From assembly GCA_017857395.1 (NCBI GenBank), contig JAFMDF010000068.1, positions 1 through 34,119 on the forward strand: DNA of 34,119 nt, read 5' to 3'. Position 1 is the stretch's first letter; every line of letters starts with the position of its first letter. The DNA comes from Bacteroidota bacterium. GTDB lineage: Bacteria > Bacteroidota > Bacteroidia > Chitinophagales > Saprospiraceae. Both the position numbers and the translations under genes were made by a program. Under the pieces are notes generated by a model, which was not told the origin of the DNA, did no database searches, and saw only the letters and a program-made list of their open reading frames with translations. Below, one piece after another: positions 1 through 8,047 of this stretch.

Positions 1-49
1 TATTTTGATAATATTTTATTTTATTAACTAATTTTGGGCGAACCTAGCG
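1..49 (-). mobile_element. End of a MITE-like element, second copy, cut by the window edge
   Basis: These 49 bases are the exact reverse complement of 24863-24911, the left end of the intact element at 24863-25125. The terminal repeat GCGAACCTAGCG occupies 38-49 and abuts the S9 peptidase sequence. By analogy with the intact copy, the six bases TTACAA at 50-55 should be one copy of the target duplication; the other copy lies outside the window. The window starts at the arm of a short palindrome inside the element, which suggests a contig broken at a repeat. Confidence 0.8.
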
Positions 50-1219
50 TTACAATTAAGCCAAATTTATGTAATGGATAGAAATGGAAAAAATAGTAAA
101 TCTTTGACGGCTAGTTTAGATAGGTCCGTAGAAAATGTTACCTGGAGTAGCGATGGTAAAGGCTTATATTTCCAGTATCACGATAAAGGAAACACCAAAT
201 TGGCTTATGTTGATTTAAATGGCACCGTATCCGTATTGACGAAGGATGTCGGCGGTTTATCTCTTGGGCGGCCTTATAGTGGTGGTCAATTTAGCGTCTC
301 TCAAAATGATGTTTTTGCTTTTACGCATAGTACACCTGACCATCCTGCCGATGTTGCAGTTGGCCGCAGAGGAAGTAGTAATATAACTCGATTGACTCGT
401 TTAAATGATGATTTATTCTCGCATAAGCAATTGGGCGAAGTAGAAGAAATTTGGGTAAAGTCTTCTTTTGATGGAGCGGATATACAAGGTTGGATTTGCA
501 AACCACCAAATTTTGATCCTGCTAAAAAATACCCATTAATTCTAGAGATTCACGGTGGTCCTTTTGCTAATTATGGTGACCGATTTTCCGCAGAAGTACA
601 ATTATATGCAGCGGCAGGCTACGTTGTTTTATATACCAATCCTAGAGGAAGTACTAGTTATGGAGCTGACTTTGGCAATTTAATTCATCATAATTATCCA
701 AATAACGATTATGATGACTTAATGTCTTCTGTCGATGGCGTTATTGCGAAAGGGTATATAGATGCCGAGAATTTATTTGTGACTGGTGGCAGTGGCGGTG
801 GAGTCTTGACGAGTTGGATTGTTGGAAAAACTGACCGATTTAGAGCGGCGGTAGTAGCCAAACCAGTTATCAACTGGACAAGTTTTGTTTTGCATGCTGA
901 TAATCCAGCTTTTTTTGGAAAATATTGGTTGGGTGGTATGCCTTGGGAAGAAGGCATGCAAGAAAAATATTGGGCACGTTCTCCCTTATCCTTAGTGGGC
1001 AATGTCGTAACGCCAACGATGTTATTGACAGGGGAGCAAGATTATCGAACGCCAATGTCTGAAACGGTGCAGTATTATACTGCATTGAAATTGCGAAAGA
1101 TTCAAACTGCTTTGGTCAGAATACAAAATTCTGGTCATGGAATCGCTAATACGCCGAGTAATTTGATGTCTAAGGTGGTTTATGTGTTGGGTTGGTTTGA
1201 GGACTATAAAGCGGAGTAG
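50..1219 (+). pseudogene. S9 family (prolyl oligopeptidase/DPP4-like) peptidase, C-terminal part only
   Basis: This encodes the end of a serine peptidase of family S9, which cleaves short peptides and in this phylum is usually exported. Numbering from the ATG at 74, residues 1-120 are the last beta-propeller strands (TolB-like, ending near the hinge). Residues 125-381 are the alpha/beta-hydrolase domain, with HGGP at 160-163 (oxyanion region), the nucleophile Ser240 in GGSGGG, Asp323 in GEQDYRTP and His355 in SGHG, so the triad is complete. The frame is open upstream of the ATG through QLSQIYV and runs into the inverted-repeat element, where it meets TAA at 29-31. The ATG at 74 is therefore an internal methionine. 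A full S9 protein would have several hundred more N-terminal residues and a signal peptide. Those lie outside the window, so the gene is either split by the element or incomplete through assembly. Confidence 0.85.
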
Positions 1220-1301
1220 CTTGGCTATTTAACATGTTGAATAAAATGCTCCAGATTAGTGAGAGGGCGGAAAAAATCATAAATCTGAAATCATACATCA
1301 C

Positions 1302-1345
1302 AAATCATAAATCCATCTAAACAAAACGTGATGGATTTATGATTT
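1302..1345. repeat. 16-bp perfect inverted repeat (hairpin)
   Basis: The arms AAATCATAAATCCATC (1302-1317) and its reverse complement (1330-1345) are separated by 12 nt. A partial direct copy, AAATCATAAATC, lies at 1274-1285. The structure is downstream of the S9 fragment and could end its transcript, but there is no T tract. It may instead belong to a dispersed intergenic repeat family. Confidence 0.6.
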
Positions 1346-1440
1346 AAGATGTAAGAACTATAATTTATGATTGCGCAAACTAACCACATCTTCATTAACT
1401 TTTAGGACAAATAGTTAGTTGATTTTTAAAAATAGACAAA

Positions 1441-1472
1441 AAAAAGAGGGTTACGCTCTTGCCGCGTAACCC
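1441..1472 (-). terminator. Minus-strand intrinsic terminator without an obvious gene
   Basis: The stem GGGTTACGC (1448-1456) pairs with GCGTAACCC (1464-1472) around a 7-nt loop. On the minus strand the hairpin is followed by a run of T with one interruption (A-rich bases before 1448 on the plus strand). No minus-strand gene of normal size lies upstream of it, so it may end a small RNA or a microprotein transcript, or be a decayed leftover. Confidence 0.5.
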
Positions 1473-1631
1473 CTTGAAATTCTCACTAGTTTTAATGAAA
1501 CTAAAAGTCAACGTATGAATCTTTAGTGCTCATAAGGTTTATCTGAATTAGAAAATCATTGATATGCTAATTAACGTTATAAATATAAGGAAATATTTAG
1601 ACAGATGTTTTAAATATTTCTTAAATATAGG

Positions 1632-1656
1632 AAAACTTTCAAAAAGAAAGTTTTTT
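1632..1656 (+). terminator. Short hairpin with T tract
   Basis: AAAACTTTC (1632-1640) and GAAAGTTTT (1646-1654) form a stem with a five-A loop, and the T run continues to 1656. The stem is A+T-rich and probably weak. It lies about 410 bp past the S9 fragment. Confidence 0.35.
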
Positions 1657-1910
1657 GTTGTACGTTAATGATGGTAAAGTAGTCTTGCAGGAATCCTCAT
1701 TGGGGGAATACTCTTTTTACATAAGAAATCGTGCCAAAGATTCAATTTTAAGTAAAAATATTTAAAAAATTATAAATTATTTTTATTTAAATTTGTTTTT
1801 TTGTGTAAAATTTGAGTAGATTAAAAAGAGAACTTAAATTATTGTTGAGCTGTTATTATTAAACGGGCGCTTTATAAAGATATTTTCTGAACAAGTAATT
1901 GTTTTTTGAG

Positions 1911-1918
1911 TATTTTTG
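1911..1918 (+). promoter_or_regulatory. Bacteroidetes -7 box (TATTTTTG)
   Basis: TATTTTTG matches the Bacteroidetes consensus TAnnTTTG and lies 33 bp upstream of the Fe-S protein start codon, as expected for a short leader. I see no clear TTTG -33 element at the usual distance. Confidence 0.5.
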
Positions 1919-1951
1919 TAAAAGTATTAACATAAAGAAAATTATAAAGAT

Positions 1952-2308
1952 ATGAGCGAAATAAAAGAAGCAGTTGGTTTACAACCACTCAATTTAACAG
2001 ATGGAGCAGTCAGAGAACTAAAAAAGATAATGGAGGCTCAAAATATTACAGATGACCACGGTTTGCGTATCGGCGTGAAAGGAGGGGGGTGTTCAGGCTT
2101 TTCTTATTCTATGGGATTTGATGTAAAGAAGGAAAAAGATAAAGTGTATACGATTAATGGCATCAAAGTATATATGGAACAAGCACACGGTATTTATTTA
2201 CTGGGTATGGAAATAGATTGGATTGAAGGGTTGAATAATCGTGGATTTTCTTTTAATAATCCGAATGCGACAGATACTTGTGGTTGTGGGACTTCTTTTT
2301 CTGCATAA
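1952..2308 (+). CDS. HesB/IscA/ErpA-family iron-sulfur cluster assembly accessory protein
   Basis: This 118-aa cytoplasmic protein belongs to the A-type Fe-S carrier family, which receives Fe-S clusters from a scaffold and passes them to target enzymes. The three conserved cysteines are visible: Cys47 in GGGCSGF, and Cys110 and Cys112 in the C-terminal CGCG motif. The fold-typical opening LTDGAVRELKKIM and the late GFSFNNPNA segment (before the CGCG) also fit, and the length is standard. The ATG at 1952 follows a -7 box at 1911. No suf or isc genes are adjacent, so this is a stand-alone copy, and I cannot tell IscA, SufA and ErpA apart from sequence alone. A terminator follows at 2329-2373. 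Confidence 0.93.
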   Translation: MSEIKEAVGLQPLNLTDGAVRELKKIMEAQNITDDHGLRIGVKGGGCSGFSYSMGFDVKKEKDKVYTINGIKVYMEQAHGIYLLGMEIDWIEGLNNRGFSFNNPNATDTCGCGTSFSA

Positions 2309-2328
2309 AACAGGCGAAAAATATAGTT

Positions 2329-2376
2329 GAAAAGGTTGAAAGGTAGAGTAACAGCTCTTCTTTCAGCCTTTTCTAT
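2329..2376 (+). terminator. Intrinsic terminator after the Fe-S carrier gene
   Basis: GAAAAGGTTGAAAG (2329-2342) pairs with CTTTCAGCCTTTTC (2360-2373) with one G-U wobble, followed by TATTTTA. It separates the Fe-S gene from the membrane-protein gene that starts at 2405. Confidence 0.65.
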
Positions 2377-2404
2377 TTTAGGATGGATTACAAAATAAAA
2401 CCGA

Positions 2405-3169
2405 ATGGATTCATTATTACCTTTTATTGTTGCGCCGCTAGTTTTCGGGTTGATAAAATGGACTATGCCTTATAAAAAACAGGCTAATATAGACGAAGTG
2501 AAGCTCGCAAAGAATGCAAAAAAATACAATCGGTATGAACTCCTATCCATTATCCCGCTATTTGCTTATCTAGTTCTCCTACCTTATTTATTTTATTTGC
2601 TCGCCTTCAACCTTTTTCCCAACTTAAATGGGGACACACAAGCAATATTTTTCTATCCTGTTGATGTGATGATTTGGCCTGTAGTAGGCTTGTTCTTTGG
2701 TTTTGGTACCATCATGGGACCAATGAATCAATTATACAAAATGATACTAAAAGAGGAATATGATTTATACCTAGAATATGGAAAACGCAAGCATGGTTAT
2801 GATGCTATGCGAATATGGCAGCCTTTTTCTTATCTATTGATTTTTCTAGGTGGAGTGGCGATGTTCTTAGCTTTGAATACTTATTTTAAAGTGACGGAAA
2901 ATAAATTAATCATCAATCATTTTTTTGCTACGGAATCTGTTGAAACCCATTTTTATGAAATAGAGCGAATTGTGCTATACCGAAAAGTAGAAGCCCCTAA
3001 TGGGAATATTAGAAATAATGAACATTATGTCATTTATAAAAAAGATGGTTCGATTATTTTAGATGAGTCCTTTAAGCTTTTTGGGGTAAAAGAACCTGCT
3101 ATCAATTATATTTTGAAAAATTGTAAATTGACTTTAGAACAACAGGACTTGAGAATCGATAAGTCTTGA
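2405..3169 (+). CDS. Membrane protein with four predicted transmembrane segments, function unknown
   Basis: This 254-aa integral membrane protein is not one I recognise as a named family. Hydrophobic segments are visible at about residues 3-19, 46-70, 82-105 and 140-158. Between segments 3 and 4 is a charged stretch (KEEYDLYLEYGKRKHGYDAMR). After the last segment, residues of about 160-245 form a soluble domain rich in beta-strand-like sequence (VTENKLIINHFF, ETHFYEIERIVLY, NEHYVIYKKDGSIILDE). This resembles bacterial PH-like/DUF304-type domains in which a TENKLII turn precedes strands, but that is an inference. No enzyme motif is seen. The gene has its own spacer on each side and does not look like part of an operon. 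Confidence 0.8.
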   Translation: MDSLLPFIVAPLVFGLIKWTMPYKKQANIDEVKLAKNAKKYNRYELLSIIPLFAYLVLLPYLFYLLAFNLFPNLNGDTQAIFFYPVDVMIWPVVGLFFGFGTIMGPMNQLYKMILKEEYDLYLEYGKRKHGYDAMRIWQPFSYLLIFLGGVAMFLALNTYFKVTENKLIINHFFATESVETHFYEIERIVLYRKVEAPNGNIRNNEHYVIYKKDGSIILDESFKLFGVKEPAINYILKNCKLTLEQQDLRIDKS

Positions 3170-3519
3170 ATTTAAAGAAATTATAATCTATTTATTATTG
3201 ACTTTGTAGAATGGATTACTTAACTTAATGCAAAGGTCATTGGTTTCGATTTGTATACGATTTTACTCAAATTATGAAGGCTTGTTGAATATTAATATTT
3301 AATGCCCAAGTTGAACTCGTAACCTACAACTCGAATTATTTTAATCGTTATTTTATGCCTGATAAACTAAAATGAGTAAAGAAAGGATGACTTGCCTTAA
3401 TAGATGTTCATTGATTTACAGAATATCACTTTTTTAGTTAAAAAAAATCAACTTTTTCGTTATAAATCAATAAATTTTGTTATCTTTGACAGTATTCACT
3501 TAAAAACAATAAGCAATTA
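3170..3519. other. 350-bp intergenic stretch before the S24 regulator gene
   Basis: I see no gene, RNA or strong hairpin here. The only feature I can support is the -7 box at 3481-3488 that drives the downstream regulator gene. The last 100 bases are rich in A and T runs. Confidence 0.5.
3481..3488 (+). promoter_or_regulatory. Bacteroidetes -7 box (TATCTTTG)
   Basis: TATCTTTG fits TAnnTTTG and lies 31 bp upstream of the S24 regulator ATG. A TTTTTCG stretch about 22 bp further upstream is the only candidate for a -33 element. LexA/CI-type regulators often control themselves, but I see no palindromic operator here. Confidence 0.55.
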
Positions 3520-4359
3520 ATGAATAGTATTGTCACTCAACGCTTTGTAAAATGTTTAAAACAGTTGAAAACAGACAGTGTGGTACGTTCCATGCGGCAG
3601 TTTGCCTTGTCTGTTGACTACTTACCACAAAGTTTAAGCGAAATATTGAAAGAACGAAGAGATGTGACAATTGAATTATTGCGAAAGTCCGTGGCTGCTT
3701 ATAAAATGAATCCTGTCTATATTTATACGGGCGAAGGACCTTTATTCATGACAGAGGAAGACCATAAAAGCCTACGAGTACTCACAATTGTAACCAGCGC
3801 CCAAGATGATGAACGGATAGTACATGTACCTGTGCCAGCACAAGCAGGGTATGCAAGTGAGATGGCCAACCCAACTTTTATTCAAGATTTACCAACCTTT
3901 ACTTTACCGGATTATAAATATAAAGTGGGTACACACAGAGCATTTGATGTTGCTGGTGATAGCATGGAACCAACACTGTTTGAAGGAGACAAAGTTATTT
4001 GTAGTTTTTTAGAACCTACTTTGTGGGAAACCTCTATTAAGAACAACTTTGTCTATGTGGTGGTAACTCGAGGAGATGTGTTGGTGAAAAGATGTTTTAA
4101 TTATTTAAAAGAAGAGAAGCAATTAGAACTACACTCAGATAATTCATTTTACGAACCTTATCGAGCTGGATTAGGAGAAATACGAGAGATTTGGTATGTG
4201 CGGGCAAAAATAAGCCCTTTTTTACCATCGCCTCAAAATATTTCCAATATACTACGTGATGAAATGCAAGAATTACGTAAACAATTAGGTAATCAGAATC
4301 GAATGATTGAATTATTGAACGAAACGATGTCAAAGTTAGTTATCCAACAAGAAAATTAA
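3520..4359 (+). CDS. S24 peptidase-domain transcriptional regulator (LexA/CI-like)
   Basis: This 279-aa repressor-like protein has an N-terminal DNA-binding region and a C-terminal self-cleaving S24 peptidase domain. Residues of about 5-75 are helical and resemble a helix-turn-helix of the phage CI type (RQFALSVDYLPQSLSEILKERRDVTIELL). The likely self-cleavage site is Ala109-Gly110 in PAQAGYA. The catalytic serine is Ser148 in AGDSMEPTL and the lysine is Lys190 in DVLVKR. Residues 240-279 look like a short coiled coil (DEMQELRKQLGNQNRMIELLNETMSKL), an addition that LexA itself lacks. By analogy the protein would respond to DNA damage or another signal by autocleavage; its targets are unknown. 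It has its own promoter and no phage genes around it. Confidence 0.88.
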   Translation: MNSIVTQRFVKCLKQLKTDSVVRSMRQFALSVDYLPQSLSEILKERRDVTIELLRKSVAAYKMNPVYIYTGEGPLFMTEEDHKSLRVLTIVTSAQDDERIVHVPVPAQAGYASEMANPTFIQDLPTFTLPDYKYKVGTHRAFDVAGDSMEPTLFEGDKVICSFLEPTLWETSIKNNFVYVVVTRGDVLVKRCFNYLKEEKQLELHSDNSFYEPYRAGLGEIREIWYVRAKISPFLPSPQNISNILRDEMQELRKQLGNQNRMIELLNETMSKLVIQQEN

Positions 4360-4960
4360 AAAAACTACACTTTATTAAATTTATGATTTTCAAATGACAC
4401 TTTCTAACATATCTAGTTAATGGGTCATAGGATTATCATAGAAAAAAATGTTTTTTGTAAAAAATGGAAATAAATCACGAAAAAATTATTTTTTTTTCAC
4501 TTTTTTACTACATTTGCAAACTTTTTTAATTAAAATGCAGTTTAACTAAGTAGGTATTACACTTAAGAATTACTAGTCACTTCCCATGAACAATCGTGTA
4601 AGTCTGCACACATCCCAAAATTATTGCCTATTTAGGTAACTTCTATTCTAAACAAACAATACAAAGAGAAAGGAAAAAGTATTTTAACAAAATTTTATTT
4701 AGAAACACTTAAATTTCCCTTTTAGTATATACATACAATATATATTGAAAAAACAAAGTGTTTCGGTAATAAAATATGGACACATACACTGCAATCAAAT
4801 TATCATTTTGTCTACGAAACATAATGATAAGGATAGTTGCCGACATAAGTGGAAAAAATACAATATAATAGGGCTGCTAGCTGTTAAATACTAGTGACTC
4901 ACCTTTGAGAATCCCGTCTTAGAAGTAAAATTAATTTAAAACAAAATATAACATAAAAGT
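4360..4960 (+). other. 601-bp spacer, mostly a probable long leader of rpoD
   Basis: No protein gene of convincing size is present. A TACATTTG -7 box at 4509-4516 would give an rpoD leader of about 440 nt. Inside lies a small inverted repeat, TTATCATT (4800-4807) with AATGATAA (4823-4830). A 17-residue frame (4586-4639) is probably accidental. The leader might be regulatory or hold a small RNA, but I recognise no known RNA family. Confidence 0.45.
4509..4516 (+). promoter_or_regulatory. Bacteroidetes -7 box (TACATTTG) far upstream of rpoD
   Basis: TACATTTG matches TAnnTTTG and follows a strongly A/T-tracted upstream region. It is the best promoter candidate in the 601-bp spacer, 445 bp before the rpoD ATG. 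Confidence 0.5.
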
Positions 4961-5827
4961 ATGCGTGCGTTAGTTATTACCAATACAATTACGAGAAGAG
5001 ACGAAAAGTCTCTAGAAAAATACTTCAACGAAATTTCAAAGTATGAAGTATTGAGCCCCGAGCAGGAGTTGGAATTATTCCAAAAGATTAAAACAGGTGA
5101 TAAGGATTCCGTTCAGGCGATTGTGAATCACAATTTACGTTTCGTAGTATCTGTTTCTAAGCAGTATCAAAATTTAGGTTTGTCTTTGGGTGATTTGATC
5201 AACGAAGGAAATTTAGGATTGATTAAGGCGGCAGAAAGATTTGATGAAACCAAAGGGTTTAAGTTTATTTCCTACGCAGTATGGTGGATTAGACAATCTA
5301 TCTTACAAGCATTAAATGAAAAGTCTAGAAAGATTAGATTGCCATTGAATCACCAATCTAATGTGTCTAAGATTATTTCTAAGCGTACGGAATTATTACA
5401 AATCATGGAAAGAGAACCAACCTTGGAAGAAATTGCTGAGGAAACTGGTTTTTCTGAAGAAGTTGTAAAGAAAAGTTTAGAATCTTATAAGAAGTGTCGT
5501 TCTTTGGATGCACCAATTGATGAGGATGGAGATTCTTCTTTAGGTGGATTAATGGAAGACCATCAAATTGAAAGACCTGATACTAATTTAGCCTATAGAG
5601 AATCAGTAAGTATTCAAGCATCTCAATTATTAAATTCATTGCCTCCAAGAGAAGCATCTGTATTGAAGTTGTTTTTTGGTATCGACAGAAAATACCCAAT
5701 GAATTTAGGTGATATTAGTGATATGATGGGCATTAGTAGAGAAAGAGTTCGTCAGATTAAAGATAGAGGCTTGGACATGTTAAGAATGGCTTCTAAGAAA
5801 ATGGAAGTTGATTTTAGCTTGAACTAA
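4961..5827 (+). CDS. rpoD: RNA polymerase primary sigma factor RpoD/SigA
   Basis: This 288-aa sigma-70 factor directs core RNA polymerase to housekeeping promoters. It has the short form typical of Bacteroidetes, without the long region 1.1 found in Proteobacteria. Region 1.2 lies at about residues 16-46 (EKYFNEISKYEVLSPEQE). Region 2 is at about 51-120, including the core-binding and -10 recognition stretch FDETKGFKFISYAVWWIRQSI. Region 3 is at about 125-205, and region 4 at about 220-280 with the helix-turn-helix LGDISDMMGISRERVRQIKDRGL. The opening MRALVITNTITRRDEKSLEKY matches this family and supports the ATG at 4961. The gene stands alone between a long leader and a strong terminator at 5877-5940, and the TAnnTTTG boxes in this window are the kind of promoter this factor reads. 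Confidence 0.97.
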   Translation: MRALVITNTITRRDEKSLEKYFNEISKYEVLSPEQELELFQKIKTGDKDSVQAIVNHNLRFVVSVSKQYQNLGLSLGDLINEGNLGLIKAAERFDETKGFKFISYAVWWIRQSILQALNEKSRKIRLPLNHQSNVSKIISKRTELLQIMEREPTLEEIAEETGFSEEVVKKSLESYKKCRSLDAPIDEDGDSSLGGLMEDHQIERPDTNLAYRESVSIQASQLLNSLPPREASVLKLFFGIDRKYPMNLGDISDMMGISRERVRQIKDRGLDMLRMASKKMEVDFSLN

Positions 5828-5876
5828 GCAACACAACGCATATACATATATAGAATAATACCACTTTGCTGGTGAT

Positions 5877-5941
5877 AAAGGTTATTGTAAGATGTTATCA
5901 GTTGTCAAAAAATTGAGACCCTGCAATAACCTTTTATTTTT
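5877..5941 (+). terminator. Intrinsic terminator of rpoD
   Basis: AAAGGTTATTG (5877-5887) pairs perfectly with CAATAACCTTT (5924-5934), followed by TATTTTTTG. The 36-nt loop is long, so an internal fold is likely. Confidence 0.7.
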
Positions 5942-5943
5942 TG

Positions 5944-5951
5944 TATCTTTA
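5944..5951 (+). promoter_or_regulatory. Near-consensus -7 box (TATCTTTA)
   Basis: TATCTTTA differs by one base from TAnnTTTG and lies 29 bp upstream of the 61-aa gene, right after the rpoD terminator. This supports an independent transcript for that gene. Confidence 0.4.
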
Positions 5952-5980
5952 TTCTTTTAAATTAATTAAAAATAACATTT

Positions 5981-6166
5981 ATGGCTGGTCGTAGTATCAA
6001 AGTAAAAGTAGTTAAGGAGACATCAAAAAGTGTAACAGTTGAAATCTTGAGCTTAAATCGGAAAATGCCAGTACCAAAGGCTACTTTCGAGGAAAGAGTC
6101 GAGAATGGAGAATATGAAGTGATGAATCCAGAAGCGTTGAAAGCCAATCAAGAAGAGAAGAAGTAA
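5981..6166 (+). CDS. Small conserved-looking protein, 61 aa, unknown function
   Basis: This 61-aa protein begins MAGRSIKVKVVKETSKSVTV and is lysine- and glutamate-rich. Its first 45 residues alternate in a beta-strand-like way (IKVKVV, SVTVEIL, KMPVPKATFEERV), and the tail is charged and probably disordered (KANQEEKK). I do not recognise the family. It is likely real: it sits between a promoter-like box and two terminators, has no membrane segment or signal peptide, and its codon use is like that of its neighbours. The small basic beta fold would fit a nucleic-acid or ribosome-associated protein, but nothing in the sequence proves it. Confidence 0.7.
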   Translation: MAGRSIKVKVVKETSKSVTVEILSLNRKMPVPKATFEERVENGEYEVMNPEALKANQEEKK

Positions 6167-6197
6167 CTAGCAGCTAGTTGCCTGAGATGATATAAAT

Positions 6198-6240
6198 AAA
6201 ATGCCTCAATCATTCAATTGACTGGGGCATTTTGTATTTT
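6198..6240 (+). terminator. Intrinsic terminator after the 61-aa gene
   Basis: AAAATGCCTCAATCA (6198-6212) pairs with TGACTGGGGCATTTT (6219-6233) with one wobble and one mismatch. It is followed by TTTTGTATTTT. Confidence 0.7.
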
Positions 6241-6266
6241 AAGCCACTTGCGTCTACATAATCAAT

Positions 6267-6310
6267 AAAATCCGCTATAATGTTCAATAATTATAGCGGA
6301 TTTTTATTTT
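6267..6310. terminator. Strong hairpin with T tract, possibly bidirectional
   Basis: A perfect 15-bp stem, AAAATCCGCTATAAT (6267-6281) and its complement (6290-6304), has an 8-nt loop and flanking A and T runs on both sides. It is a second terminator within 70 bp of the previous one and insulates the sugar-porter gene. Confidence 0.65.
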
Positions 6311-6353
6311 TCATAGAATCCTTTACATCATTCCCTATTATTTTTCTGATATT

Positions 6354-6361
6354 TACCTTTG
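6354..6361 (+). promoter_or_regulatory. Bacteroidetes -7 box (TACCTTTG)
   Basis: TACCTTTG fits TAnnTTTG and lies 49 bp upstream of the sugar-porter ATG, just past two terminators. Confidence 0.5.
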
Positions 6362-6410
6362 TGAGCCAATAGGCTATTTTTAATCGATATCAAAACGAAA
6401 AAATAAAAAC

Positions 6411-7763
6411 ATGAATACTCGAAAAGTATTATTCTGGTCATTGACCGTATCTTTAGGCGGCTTTTTATTTGGCTTTGATACAGCGGTGATTTCTGGTGCA
6501 GAGCAATCTATCCAAAAATTATGGGGATTAAGTGCAGGAGAATTAGGCGTAACGGTTGGTTCCGCCATTTTTGGAACTATCTTCGGCGCATTATTCGGTG
6601 GGATTCCAACGGATAGATTCGGTCGGAAGAAAACCTTGTTTTGGATTGGTATTTTGTTTTTAGTGTCCGCCATAGGGTCGGCATTAGCACCCGATAATAT
6701 TACGTTGATGATTGCTCGAATTATTGGAGGAATTGGAATTGGCGCATCTTCGGTAGCTGCACCCGTTTATATTTCGGAAATAGCGCCCAAGGAAAAGCGG
6801 GGACAATTGACTGCACTATTCCAGTTTAACCTAGTATTTGGTATTTTAATCGCTTTTGTATCTAACTATTTTATCAGTAAATCTGGTTTTGGAGGAGAAG
6901 ATGCTTGGCGATGGATGTTAGGTCTAGAGGTCATTCCAGCTTTAATTTTTGTATTAATGATGACCCGAGTACCAAGAAGCCCAAGATGGTTAGTGGTTAA
7001 AGAAGGAAATGTAGCGGAGGCTAGAACTGTTTTAGCAGCGATTAATCCCAATACAGTAGAAGAATCCCTAGCGAGTATTCAAGCCTCTGATGTGACCAAA
7101 GGTTCTAGTATCAAAGAATTCTTTTCTGGGAAATACAGTTTACCTATTTTATTAGCGTTTTTATTGGCCTTTTTTAATCAAGCCTCTGGTATCAATGCGA
7201 TTATTTATTATGCTCCTAGAATTTTTGAAGCAGCAGGAATGGATGCACAAAGCGGTTTATATCAAACAATGGGCATTGGAGCGGTTAATTTAATTTTTAC
7301 CATGCTAGGTTTATATTTGATTGATAAAGCAGGACGAAAAACATTGATGATTATTGGTTCTATTGGCTATATTATTTCCTTAGGCATGATGTCTTCCTCT
7401 TTTTTCCAAGATTCTTTGGATGGTCTAAGTTTCTGGGTATTTGCTTTTATCGCGTCTCATGCCATTGGACAAGGTGCGGTTATTTGGGTCTTTATCTCTG
7501 AGATATTCCCAAATGAAGTAAGAGGGTCTGGGATGGCATTAGGAAGTGGGACGCATTGGGTTTTTGCGTGGCTGATTACGACGATATTTCCTTATTTTCA
7601 AAGTACCTATGGTGGTGGGAAAATCTTTGCTTTTTTCGCGTTTATGATGGTGCTACAGTTAATTTGGGTATTAACAATGATGCCAGAGACGAAAGGGGTA
7701 TCGTTAGAAGATTTACAGAAAAGGTTAGCACCTAAGGCTGGAAACGACCAGGTATTAGATTAA
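6411..7763 (+). CDS. MFS sugar porter family transporter (sugar:H+ symporter, XylE/GLUT-like)
   Basis: This 450-aa inner-membrane transporter of the sugar porter family should import a monosaccharide or small sugar with protons. The hallmarks are present: GGFLFGFD with Asp23 in helix 1, DRFGRKK at 68-74 in the loop after helix 2, an SPRWL motif at 190-194 (with PR where PE is usual), and PETKG at 425-429 after helix 12. The twelve hydrophobic segments and the length are normal. The gene next to it, an exported GH13 enzyme 210 bp downstream on the same strand, makes an alpha-glucan breakdown product such as glucose or maltose the likely cargo; that is inference. There is no SusC/SusD pair in the window. 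Confidence 0.93.
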   Translation: MNTRKVLFWSLTVSLGGFLFGFDTAVISGAEQSIQKLWGLSAGELGVTVGSAIFGTIFGALFGGIPTDRFGRKKTLFWIGILFLVSAIGSALAPDNITLMIARIIGGIGIGASSVAAPVYISEIAPKEKRGQLTALFQFNLVFGILIAFVSNYFISKSGFGGEDAWRWMLGLEVIPALIFVLMMTRVPRSPRWLVVKEGNVAEARTVLAAINPNTVEESLASIQASDVTKGSSIKEFFSGKYSLPILLAFLLAFFNQASGINAIIYYAPRIFEAAGMDAQSGLYQTMGIGAVNLIFTMLGLYLIDKAGRKTLMIIGSIGYIISLGMMSSSFFQDSLDGLSFWVFAFIASHAIGQGAVIWVFISEIFPNEVRGSGMALGSGTHWVFAWLITTIFPYFQSTYGGGKIFAFFAFMMVLQLIWVLTMMPETKGVSLEDLQKRLAPKAGNDQVLD

Positions 7764-7862
7764 AACCTGGAGGCTTAATCCATTGGAATTGCATATTATT
7801 TTACGAATAAATACTTGGACAAAATTAGTTTTAACTTTCTTTTGACAGGCTCTATAAGATGA

Positions 7863-7904
7863 ACAGGATTTAAAGTATTGATAATAGAATCATGTAAATC
7901 CTGT
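7863..7904. repeat. Short inverted repeat between the porter and GH13 genes
   Basis: ACAGGATTTA (7863-7872) and TAAATCCTGT (7895-7904) form a 10-bp perfect inverted repeat. There is no T tract directly after it, so it is either a weak terminator or an intergenic repeat. Confidence 0.4.
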
Positions 7905-8047
7905 CTAAAATTTAATGGAATTCTGTCTTTCTACTTATCAATCAGTTCCTAGTAAAACTGACCAATCTTTAGTTGATTATTATACTTTTGAAAATTGAGA
8001 ATGATTTAAAATTTACGCTTTATTGTATGAAACTAAAATTAAAGAAA

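Larger units (their letters stand above)
1220..1951. other. 732-bp gene-poor spacer with hairpins
   Basis: No convincing gene is present. The stretch holds a cluster of AAATCATAAATC-type repeats (1274-1345), a minus-strand terminator-like hairpin (1448-1472), a plus-strand hairpin with a T tract (1632-1656) and the promoter of the Fe-S protein gene (1911-1918). On the minus strand, upstream of the 1448-1472 hairpin, a very short frame reads MSTKDSYVDF; it is too short to call as a gene. Confidence 0.5.

Noticed and set aside
4586-4639. 17-codon frame in the rpoD leader (MNNRVSLHTSQNYCLFR)
   Set aside because: Too short and without supporting signals; it could only be judged by comparison with relatives.
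7973-8047. N-terminal extension of the GH13 frame
   Set aside because: The extension lacks a signal-peptide start, while the ATG at 8048 begins a clear signal peptide ending in FAQ.
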